DNA of 12,383 bases, from assembly GCA_902767355.1 (NCBI GenBank), contig CACXHG010000194.1, forward strand, positions 1-12,383, given 5' to 3'. This stretch comes from an uncultured Bacteroidia bacterium. Its GTDB lineage: Bacteria > Bacteroidota > Bacteroidia > Bacteroidales > UBA932. Below, piece after piece: positions 7,035-12,383 of this stretch (position 1 is its first letter; every line of letters starts with the position of its first letter). The notes under the pieces are model-generated. The model was not told where the DNA came from, ran no database searches, and worked only from the letters and a program-made list of their open reading frames with translations. The position numbers were made by a program, and so were the translations under genes.

Positions 7035-7042
7035 TATCTTTG
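7035..7042 (+). promoter_or_regulatory. -7 promoter element (TATCTTTG) of the fimbrillin-like gene
   Basis: TATCTTTG matches the -7 consensus and ends 23 bases before the ATG at 7066. It is the same octamer and same distance to the start codon as the divergent DUF4988 promoter. About 114 bp lie between the two elements; I see no clear operator in them. Confidence 0.6.
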
Positions 7043-7065
7043 TCTTGACAAATAGAGAACGCATA

Positions 7066-7881
7066 ATGAAACGCCATATCCTCATGCTTTCGCTGCTGGC
7101 GCTGTGCACTGCCTGCGATATAGAAAACAGCGACGACCCCTTCACCCCTGTAGAAACTTCCATCGATGCCATTCTACCCTATCTGGACTTCGGCGTGGAG
7201 TGCAAATGGCGCCAGGGCGAAGCGGTGAGCGTGTTCGCAATTACCGGCGTAGAAAAAGACGGCGTCGGGAGCGTCTATTACGACCACTGCAAGTTCACCG
7301 CCTCCAGCGACGGGGCCACAAGCGCCCTTAAGGGTCAGGCGCCGGCGGGAGCCGACTCCTATCTCGGCATCTACCCCTACAGCGACCTTAACGATTTGAG
7401 CGGGACGCAGTTCAAGATCACGATTCCGCAAAATCAGACAGCCGCCACGGCCCAGAGCGTCCCCTTCCCCTTGTGCGCCTATGCGATCGCCTACGGCAGC
7501 GGCCAGCAGCTGATATTCACCCCCATCTGCGCCTGGCTGTCTTTCTCGCTTGAGCTGAGCGACATCCAGTCCCTCAGCCTCAGCACAGACTACGGAGACA
7601 TCAGCGGCACATTCGGCATCTACCCCGACGGCGAAGGCGGGATGGTCGTATCCACAATCGAGGCTCCCTCATTCCCGGACGTGAACATCACTCCGCCGCA
7701 GGGAGGCTTCCAAAAGGGCGAGAAATACTACGTGATGATCGCGGCCTCTTCCTGGGGCTACGAGGGTCTTTGTGCCACCATCACCAGGGGCGGGACCCAA
7801 TCCAAAGTACAGCTCAGGGGCGAACCGGTATTCCTGCAGGCCGGCGACGTCCTTGACCTCGGCACTATTTCCGTGCAGTAG
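7066..7881 (+). CDS. Fimbrillin-like (Mfa-like) lipoprotein
   Basis: A 271-residue lipoprotein with the acylated cysteine probably C17 (LCTAC) and an acidic patch just after it (DIENSDD), a feature linked to surface export in Bacteroidota. The order of short motifs fits the fimbrillin/Mfa-like fold: an N-terminal CKWRQGEAVSVFAI block, a middle DSYLGIYPYSD (the 'YYALYPY' position), IPQNQTA, a strand with the CAWLSFSL pattern, and the ending LQAGDVLDLGTISV. Such proteins form or anchor pili, or occur as single surface lipoproteins. No fimbrial anchor, tip or usher-like genes are next to it, so a whole pilus operon is not shown. An in-frame TTG at 7045 is an alternative start, but it is too close to the promoter element and would put extra charged residues before the signal peptide. 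Its stop is three bases from that of guaA. Confidence 0.75.
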   Translation: MKRHILMLSLLALCTACDIENSDDPFTPVETSIDAILPYLDFGVECKWRQGEAVSVFAITGVEKDGVGSVYYDHCKFTASSDGATSALKGQAPAGADSYLGIYPYSDLNDLSGTQFKITIPQNQTAATAQSVPFPLCAYAIAYGSGQQLIFTPICAWLSFSLELSDIQSLSLSTDYGDISGTFGIYPDGEGGMVVSTIEAPSFPDVNITPPQGGFQKGEKYYVMIAASSWGYEGLCATITRGGTQSKVQLRGEPVFLQAGDVLDLGTISVQ

Positions 7882-7884
7882 CGG

Positions 7885-9459
7885 CTATTCCCACTCGATC
7901 GTTGCCGGCGGTTTGGAAGAGATGTCGTAGCAGACGCGGTTCACACCGCGAACCTTGTTTATGATGTCATTGGAGACCTTTGCCATAAAGTCGTATGGCA
8001 GCGGGAACCAGTCGGCGGTCATGCCGTCGGTGGAAACCACCGCGCGCAGGGCCACGGTATATTCATAGGTGCGCTCGTCGCCCATCACCCCCACGCTGCG
8101 CACCGGCAGCAGGATTACGCCCGCCTGCCAGATGGCGTCGTAGAGATTGCCGGCGCGGCGGCTTGGCTCGCTGGCCGAGGGCAGGTCGCAACTGCATGCA
8201 CGCAGGCTGCGGATGAAAATATCGTCGGCATTGCGCAGTATCTCCAGCTTTTCGGCGGTAACCTCGCCCAGAATACGTATAGCCAGCGAAGGCCCCGGGA
8301 AGGGATGGCGCCCCACAAGCTCGTCTTTTATGCCCAGGGCGCGGCCCACGCGGCGCACCTCGTCTTTGAAAAGGCTGCGCAGCGGCTCCACTATCTTGAG
8401 ATTCATCTTCTCGGGCAGACCGCCCACGTTGTGGTGCGACTTGATTTTGGCAGAGGGCCCGTTCACGGAGCAGGACTCTATCACATCGGGATAGATGGTG
8501 CCCTGGGCCAGATAGCGCGCATTGGTAACCTTTTGGGCTTCAGCATCAAAGACCTCGATGAAGGCCTTGCCTATGGCCTTGCGCTTGGCCTCCGGCTCGG
8601 ACAGCCCCTCCAACGCCTTCAGGAAACGCCCGCCGGCATCCACGCCCGTCACATTCAGGCCCATATCCTTATATGACTCCAGCACGTCGCTGAATTCGTT
8701 CTTGCGCAGCAGGCCGTTGTCCACGAATATGCAGTGCAGCTGCGCGCCGATCGCCTTGTGCAGCAGCACCGCCGCCACGGTGGAATCCACGCCGCCCGAC
8801 AGACCCAGGATCACGTGGTCGCCTCCTATTGTCTGCCGCAGCGAAGCCACTGTAGAGCCGATGAAGTTCTCCGGCGTCCAGTCGCCCTTGCAGCCGCAGA
8901 TTCCCTTGACGAAATTCTCCAGAATCCGGGGGCCTTCTTCGCTGTGGAACACCTCCGGATGGAACTGGACTACATAGGTCTGCTCCCCCTTGAAGCGATA
9001 GGCGGCATTGGCCACATCTGCAGTTGAGCCTATGACCTCGGCGCCCTCTGGCAGGGCGGTGATGGTGTCGCCGTGGGACATCCATACCTGGGAATTATCC
9101 TTTACCCCGGCAAACAGCGGCGATGCGCCCTGCGCTATATGCAGCCTGGCGCGGCCATACTCACGGCTGCCGGAATTTTCTACCGCACCTCCGTATTTAT
9201 AAGCCAGATACTGCGCGCCATAGCAGATGCCCAGCAGCGGCAGGCGGCCCTTGATGCCAGCCAGGTCTATCTGCGGGGCCGCGGCGTCGCGCACCGAGGC
9301 GGGGCTGCCCGAAAGTATGACTCCGCGCACCTCAGGCCCAATTTCCGGCATCTTGTTGAAGGGATGGATTTCGCAATATACGTTCAACTCCCGGACCCTG
9401 CGGCCGATAAGTTGTGTAACCTGCGAGCCGAAGTCCAGAATGAGTATCTTTTCTGTCAT
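7885..9459 (-). CDS. guaA: GMP synthase (glutamine-hydrolysing)
   Basis: A 524-residue GuaA, which aminates XMP to GMP using glutamine and ATP, the last step of guanine nucleotide synthesis. The N-terminal class I glutamine amidotransferase has the triad C79 (GICYG), H167 and E169 (QFHPEV). The ATP pyrophosphatase has the PP-loop SGGVDS (221-226), and the C-terminal dimerisation domain ends in the family signature KPPATIEWE. Compared with Bacteroides GuaA recalled from memory, residues about 421-437 (a Cys/Ser/Pro/Arg-rich stretch including ACSCDLPSASEPSRR) look like an insertion before LYDAIWQAG. The reading frame stays open antisense through typA, but MTEKILILDFGSQ at 9459 is the family's normal N-terminus. 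Divergent from typA with 75 bp between; a poor -7 match (TACTTTCG, 9492-9485) is the only promoter candidate seen. Confidence 0.97.
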   Translation of the reverse strand: MTEKILILDFGSQVTQLIGRRVRELNVYCEIHPFNKMPEIGPEVRGVILSGSPASVRDAAAPQIDLAGIKGRLPLLGICYGAQYLAYKYGGAVENSGSREYGRARLHIAQGASPLFAGVKDNSQVWMSHGDTITALPEGAEVIGSTADVANAAYRFKGEQTYVVQFHPEVFHSEEGPRILENFVKGICGCKGDWTPENFIGSTVASLRQTIGGDHVILGLSGGVDSTVAAVLLHKAIGAQLHCIFVDNGLLRKNEFSDVLESYKDMGLNVTGVDAGGRFLKALEGLSEPEAKRKAIGKAFIEVFDAEAQKVTNARYLAQGTIYPDVIESCSVNGPSAKIKSHHNVGGLPEKMNLKIVEPLRSLFKDEVRRVGRALGIKDELVGRHPFPGPSLAIRILGEVTAEKLEILRNADDIFIRSLRACSCDLPSASEPSRRAGNLYDAIWQAGVILLPVRSVGVMGDERTYEYTVALRAVVSTDGMTADWFPLPYDFMAKVSNDIINKVRGVNRVCYDISSKPPATIEWE

Positions 9460-9505
9460 AATTACAAGGAGATATACCGAGGCGCGAAAGTATAAAAAAA
9501 TGTTG

Positions 9506-9513
9506 TATTTTTG
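9506..9513 (+). promoter_or_regulatory. -7 promoter element (TATTTTTG) of typA
   Basis: TATTTTTG matches TAnnTTTG and ends 21 bases before the ATG at 9535. No TTG is found at the -33 spacing. Confidence 0.6.
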
Positions 9514-9534
9514 CGCCCAATCTGAATACAGCGT

Positions 9535-11334
9535 ATGCAAGAAATTAGAAATATCGCGATAATCGCGCACGTCGATCACGGCAAGACCACCCTGGTGGAC
9601 AAGATGATACAGCAGACAACCCACCTGAGGGAAGTGGAGAAGATGAGCGACCTTATTCTCGACTCCGGCGACCTGGAGCGCGGACGAGGCATCACCATTC
9701 TGGCCAAGAATGTATCCCTCACCTATAAGGGCGTAAAAATCAACATCATAGACACTCCCGGCCACGCCGATTTCGGAGGCGAGGTGGAGCGCGTGCTCAA
9801 CATGGCCGACGGCGTGCTGCTGCTGGTGGACGCCTTCGAGGGGACCATGCCGCAGACTCGCTTCGTGCTGCAGAAGGCCATAGAGATGGGCAAGAAGCCC
9901 ATCGTGGTGGTGAACAAGGTGGACAAGCCCAACTGCCGCCCCGACTTCGTGAACGAGCAGGTGTTCGATTTGATGTTCACCCTCAACGCCACTGAAGAGC
10001 AGCTGGACTACAAGACCGTGTTCGGCAGCGCCAAGCAGGGCTGGATGTCGCTCGACTGGCGCAAGCCCACCGAAAACATCATGCCGCTGCTGGATGTCAT
10101 AATAGACGAGATACCCGCGCCGGAGGTGGTCGAGGGAACGCCGCAGCTGCTGATTTCTTCGCTGGAATACAGCCCGTATGTGGGCCGCATCGCCATCGGC
10201 CGCCTGACCCGCGGCACCCTGCACAAGAACGACAACATATCGCTGTGCAAGCGCTACGACATAATCCAGAAGCAGAAAATCAAAGACCTGATGGTGTTCG
10301 AGGGTCTGGAGAAAAAGACCGTGGACACTGTCCGCTGCGGCGACATCTGCGCCGTGGTCGGCATCACCGACTTTGAGATTGGAGATACGATTGCCGACTA
10401 CGAGAACCCGGAAGCGCTGCCGCCTATAGCCGTGGACGAGCCCACGATGAGCATGCTCTTCTCCATCAACGACTCCCCCTTCTTTGGCCAGGACGGCAAG
10501 TTCGTGACCAGCCGCCACCTCAAGGAGCGCCTGGACCGCGAGCTGGAGAAAGACCTGGCGCTGAGGGTGAAGCCCGGTGTGGGCACCGACTCCTTCGTGG
10601 TGTACGGGCGCGGCGTGCTGCACCTTTCCATCCTTATCGAGACCATGCGCCGCGAGGGCTTCGAGCTGCAGGTCGGCCAGCCCAAGGTGCTGGACAAGAC
10701 TATCAACGGCCAGCGCTGCGAACCTATTGAAAATCTGACCATTGACGTTCCCGACGAGTTCGTGGGCCGCGCCATAGAGATGGCCACCCGCCGCAAGGGC
10801 GCCCTGGTGCACATGGATTCCCGCGACGGCCGTACCCACCTGGATTTCGACATCCCTTCGCGCGGCATGATGGGCCTTCGCAGCAACCTGCTCACCGCCA
10901 GCGCCGGAGAAGCCGTGGTGTCGCACCGCTTCAAAGACTACGAGCCCTACAAGGGCGACATAGAGCAGCGCATCAACGGGTCCCTGGTGTCGCTGGACAC
11001 GGGCACTGCCATTGCCTACGCCATGGACAAGCTGCAGGACCGCGGCCGATTCTTCGTGGAGCCCGGCGAAGAAATCTATGCCGGTCAGGTTGTGGGCGAG
11101 CACACCCGCGAGCGCGACCTCAACATCAATATCTGCAAGACCAAGAAACTCACCAACGTGCGCGCCGCCGGATCCGACGAGAAGGTGATGCTCCCGCCCG
11201 CCATCAAATTCAGCCTCGAAGAAGCGCTGGAATACATCCAGGAAGACGAGCTCGTGGAAGTTACGCCGCACTATATGCGTCTGAGAAAGATACTCTTGGA
11301 CGAGACCGCCCGCAAACGTGCGGCATTAAAATAG
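9535..11334 (+). CDS. typA: Ribosome-associated GTPase TypA/BipA
   Basis: A 599-residue translational GTPase of the EF-G-like family that binds the 70S ribosome and supports 50S assembly and growth under stress such as cold. All G motifs are present: G1 AHVDHGKTT (11-19), G2 RGITI (51-55), G3 DTPGHADF (73-80), G4 NKVD (127-130) and a G5 GSAK further on. The EF-Tu-like second domain, EF-G III/V-like domains (LSILIETMRREGFELQVG, SRGMMGLRSNLLT) and the BipA-specific C-terminal part (KKLTNVRAAGSDE, ending in RLRKILLDETARKRA) follow in normal order, at the usual family length of about 600 residues. No truncation or missing key residue is seen. It has its own promoter; the DUF177 and rpmF genes follow on the same strand. 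Confidence 0.97.
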   Translation: MQEIRNIAIIAHVDHGKTTLVDKMIQQTTHLREVEKMSDLILDSGDLERGRGITILAKNVSLTYKGVKINIIDTPGHADFGGEVERVLNMADGVLLLVDAFEGTMPQTRFVLQKAIEMGKKPIVVVNKVDKPNCRPDFVNEQVFDLMFTLNATEEQLDYKTVFGSAKQGWMSLDWRKPTENIMPLLDVIIDEIPAPEVVEGTPQLLISSLEYSPYVGRIAIGRLTRGTLHKNDNISLCKRYDIIQKQKIKDLMVFEGLEKKTVDTVRCGDICAVVGITDFEIGDTIADYENPEALPPIAVDEPTMSMLFSINDSPFFGQDGKFVTSRHLKERLDRELEKDLALRVKPGVGTDSFVVYGRGVLHLSILIETMRREGFELQVGQPKVLDKTINGQRCEPIENLTIDVPDEFVGRAIEMATRRKGALVHMDSRDGRTHLDFDIPSRGMMGLRSNLLTASAGEAVVSHRFKDYEPYKGDIEQRINGSLVSLDTGTAIAYAMDKLQDRGRFFVEPGEEIYAGQVVGEHTRERDLNINICKTKKLTNVRAAGSDEKVMLPPAIKFSLEEALEYIQEDELVEVTPHYMRLRKILLDETARKRAALK

Positions 11335-11335
11335 G

Positions 11336-11365
11336 TTGCAAACCAAAAATTTATTGCTATATTTG
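11336..11365 (+). promoter_or_regulatory. Promoter of the DUF177-rpmF operon (TTG-N19-TATATTTG)
   Basis: TTG at 11336-11338 and TATATTTG at 11358-11365 are separated by 19 bases, a full match to the Bacteroidota promoter. It begins two bases after the typA stop and ends 26 bases before the ATG at 11392, so the ribosomal-protein operon is transcribed independently of typA. Confidence 0.7.
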
Positions 11366-11391
11366 CACCCCAATCTGCGTGAAGGAAAGCT

Positions 11392-11913
11392 ATGAGCGAA
11401 ATAATCATTCCACTCCACGGCCTTACCCGAGGCGGGCAAGAGTTTGATTTTGTGTTAGATAACACTTTCCTCGATGCTTTCTCGCACGATGTTGTAGGGG
11501 CCCTGGACTGCAAGGTGCACTTTGTGGCCGAGCAGAAGGGCGGTTGGATTGAAATCCGCTGCAGAGCAAACGGCTGCGCGACGGTAGAGTGCGACAGATG
11601 CCTGGAAGACCTTGTCCTCCCGGTCGATATAGACGAGCTGTTCACCATCCGTTTCGACGCCGACCCGCAGGATGTGGTCGATGAAGACGACAACACGATA
11701 ATCCTGCGCGAAGGCACTGCCGAGATGGATTTCGCACAGACGCTCTACGACCTGGTCTGCGTCGGCCTGCCGATGACCAGGGTTCACCCCGAGGGCGGCT
11801 GCAACCCCGAGGCCATCGCCCGGCTGAGCAGAGAGGACACAGCGGCCAAAGAAAGTGGCAACACCCCTTTCAGCGGCCTTAAGGATTTACTAAAGCAGAG
11901 TAAAGAAAAATAA
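11392..11913 (+). CDS. DUF177/YceD family protein
   Basis: A 173-residue cytoplasmic protein of the YceD/DUF177 family, which is almost always encoded just upstream of rpmF. The family is linked to 23S rRNA/50S assembly, with the bacterial and plant members implicated in 23S rRNA accumulation. The signature CDRCLEDL (67-74) with the CxxC pair, the following acidic loop, and the distal LPMTRVHPEGGC (126-137) are visible. GAGGAAAG-like purines (AAGGAAAG, 11382-11389) stand before the ATG. rpmF begins 22 bases after its stop, consistent with one operon. Confidence 0.9.
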   Translation: MSEIIIPLHGLTRGGQEFDFVLDNTFLDAFSHDVVGALDCKVHFVAEQKGGWIEIRCRANGCATVECDRCLEDLVLPVDIDELFTIRFDADPQDVVDEDDNTIILREGTAEMDFAQTLYDLVCVGLPMTRVHPEGGCNPEAIARLSREDTAAKESGNTPFSGLKDLLKQSKEK

Positions 11914-11935
11914 TAAAGAATAAAAATATTTAACA

Positions 11936-12115
11936 ATGGCACATCCTAAACGAAAAGTCTCCAAACAGCGCAGAGACAAAAGAAGAACCCACGACGTAGC
12001 CCCCATGCCTACCCTGGCTACTTGCTCGAACTGTGGTGCAACCGTTATGTATCACCACGTTTGCCCCGAGTGCGGCTACTATCGCGGACGCCAGATTATC
12101 GTCAAGAAGGCGTAA
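11936..12115 (+). CDS. rpmF: 50S ribosomal protein L32, zinc-binding form
   Basis: A 59-residue L32 with the typical start MAHPKRKVSKQRRDKRR and two CxxC pairs (C30/C33 and C43/C46) that bind one zinc ion, so this is the zinc-containing paralogue. It ends GRQIIVKKA. The 5' side is A/T-rich with no Shine-Dalgarno, as usual in this phylum. Located 22 bases behind the DUF177 gene. In many bacteria fatty-acid genes (plsX, fabH) come next; here a tRNA gene does, within the visible window. Confidence 0.97.
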   Translation: MAHPKRKVSKQRRDKRRTHDVAPMPTLATCSNCGATVMYHHVCPECGYYRGRQIIVKKA

Positions 12116-12129
12116 ACTGGGTTTCCCTT

Positions 12130-12149
12130 GGCAGAGGGCTATGTCTGCC
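12130..12149 (+). other. Hairpin after rpmF
   Basis: GGCAGA (12130-12135) and TCTGCC (12144-12149) form a perfect 6-bp stem with an 8-base loop, 14 bases after the rpmF stop. There is no T-run behind it, so it may protect the mRNA 3' end or be chance. Confidence 0.35.
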
Positions 12150-12159
12150 CGAATGAATT

Positions 12160-12185
12160 GGGGGTATCGCATCGGTCCCCTTTTT
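12160..12185 (+). terminator. Probable rho-independent terminator of the DUF177-rpmF operon
   Basis: GGGGGT (about 12160-12165, with one G extra) can pair with GTCCCC (12175-12180) across a short loop, four G-C and two G-U pairs, directly followed by five T (12181-12185). The stem is modest. It ends only eight bases before the tRNA gene. Confidence 0.55.
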
Positions 12186-12193
12186 CATTATAA

Positions 12194-12265
12194 GGCCTCT
12201 TAGTTCAACGGATAGAATGGAGGTTTCCTAAACCTTAGATACAGGTTCGATTCCTGTAGGGGCTA
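12194..12265 (+). tRNA. tRNA-Arg (anticodon CCU)
   Basis: A 72-base cloverleaf can be folded by eye: acceptor GGCCTCT with AGGGGCT (G1-U72 and T5-G68 are wobbles), D-stem GTTC/GAAT, anticodon stem GAGGT/ACCTT around the loop TTCCTAA (anticodon CCT), variable loop AGAT, and T-stem ACAGG/CCTGT around TTCGATT. The discriminator is A; the CCA end is not fully encoded. The A after GG in the D-loop agrees with arginine identity. It reads AGG codons. No clear promoter of its own: the nearest candidate is TATGTCTG (12140-12147, one mismatch to the -7 consensus). Confidence 0.93.
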
Positions 12266-12268
12266 CCT

Positions 12269-12287
12269 ATGATACCGGGCTCTGCCC
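12269..12287. repeat. Imperfect GC-rich repeat, copy 1 (contains hairpin)
   Basis: ATGATACCGGGCTCTGCCC recurs at 12358-12376 with one mismatch (T to G at the thirteenth base). This copy extends to a perfect hairpin, CCGGGC-TCT-GCCCGG at 12275-12289, four bases behind the tRNA end plus the encoded CC. It could be the tRNA terminator without T-run, or a REP-like dispersed element. Confidence 0.6.
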
Positions 12288-12357
12288 GGACCCGCCGCTT
12301 CGCGTGCCCTATTCCACAATTCCCACCCTTCGCACGCTACGCTACCGCCTGATGGCG

Positions 12358-12376
12358 ATGATACCGGGCGCTGCCC
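12358..12376. repeat. Imperfect GC-rich repeat, copy 2
   Basis: Second copy of the element at 12269, 89 bp downstream in the same orientation, with a 4-bp core stem GGGC-GCT-GCCC. The copies are separated by non-coding DNA with CGCTTCGCG and CGCACGCTACGCTACCG, also prone to short stems. No gene is seen from 12266 to the window end. Confidence 0.6.
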
Positions 12377-12383
12377 CAAACCC

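Noticed and set aside
9460..9534. Purine riboswitch before guaA
   Set aside because: Only 75 bp are available, shared with the typA promoter, and no conserved purine-aptamer loops are seen.
9460..11271. About 600-codon open frame antisense to typA, in frame with guaA
   Set aside because: It is in codon register with typA, so stops would need TTA, CTA or TCA codons, which are rare in this GC-rich genome. The GuaA family start is at 9459 and the antisense translation resembles no protein.

Overview
The window is a gene-dense, GC-rich stretch of chromosome from a member of the phylum Bacteroidota, most likely order Bacteroidales. Three things point there. At least seven genes are preceded by the phylum's unusual -7 promoter element (TAnnTTTG), in two cases with a TTG at the -33 spacing. 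Several products belong to families typical of gut Bacteroidales: a DUF4988/BACON lipoprotein, a fimbrillin-like lipoprotein and a short-lobed serine/threonine kinase. The housekeeping proteins (ClpB, GuaA, TypA/BipA, L32) also read as Bacteroidales versions. The genus cannot be named from this sequence alone.

Layout from left to right. Positions 1-1155 (minus) hold the 5' part of clpB, cut by the window edge and starting without the usual N-terminal domain. Positions 1281-2042 (plus) encode an exported DNA/RNA non-specific endonuclease lipoprotein, ending tail to tail with an outer-membrane beta-barrel protein of unknown function (2047-2961, minus). Divergent from that protein, 40 bp away, is a membrane-anchored mini Ser/Thr kinase (3001-4047, plus) whose promoter lies so close to its ATG that the mRNA should be almost leaderless. 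Next is a three-gene minus-strand operon (6889 to 4044): a large DUF4988/BACON lipoprotein, a small Fn3-like lipoprotein, and a protein with an XRE-like helix-turn-helix. A fimbrillin-like lipoprotein (7066-7881, plus) diverges from it. Positions 7885-9459 (minus) are guaA (GMP synthase), divergent from typA/bipA (9535-11334, plus). After typA come a DUF177/YceD protein and ribosomal protein L32 (rpmF), then a terminator-like hairpin, a tRNA-Arg(CCU), and a short non-coding tail carrying a GC-rich imperfect repeat.

How the genes fit together. The right half is mainly core metabolism and translation. The left and middle (about 1.2-7.9 kb) form an accessory, envelope-facing region: an exported nuclease, a kinase whose tail should extend into the periplasm, a beta-barrel protein divergent from that kinase, and a surface-lipoprotein operon with its own putative regulator facing a fimbrillin-like gene. 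The most interesting candidates for something undescribed are the kinase/outer-membrane-protein pair and the lipoprotein-regulator operon. I see no CRISPR array, transposase, phage gene or recognisable defence cassette.
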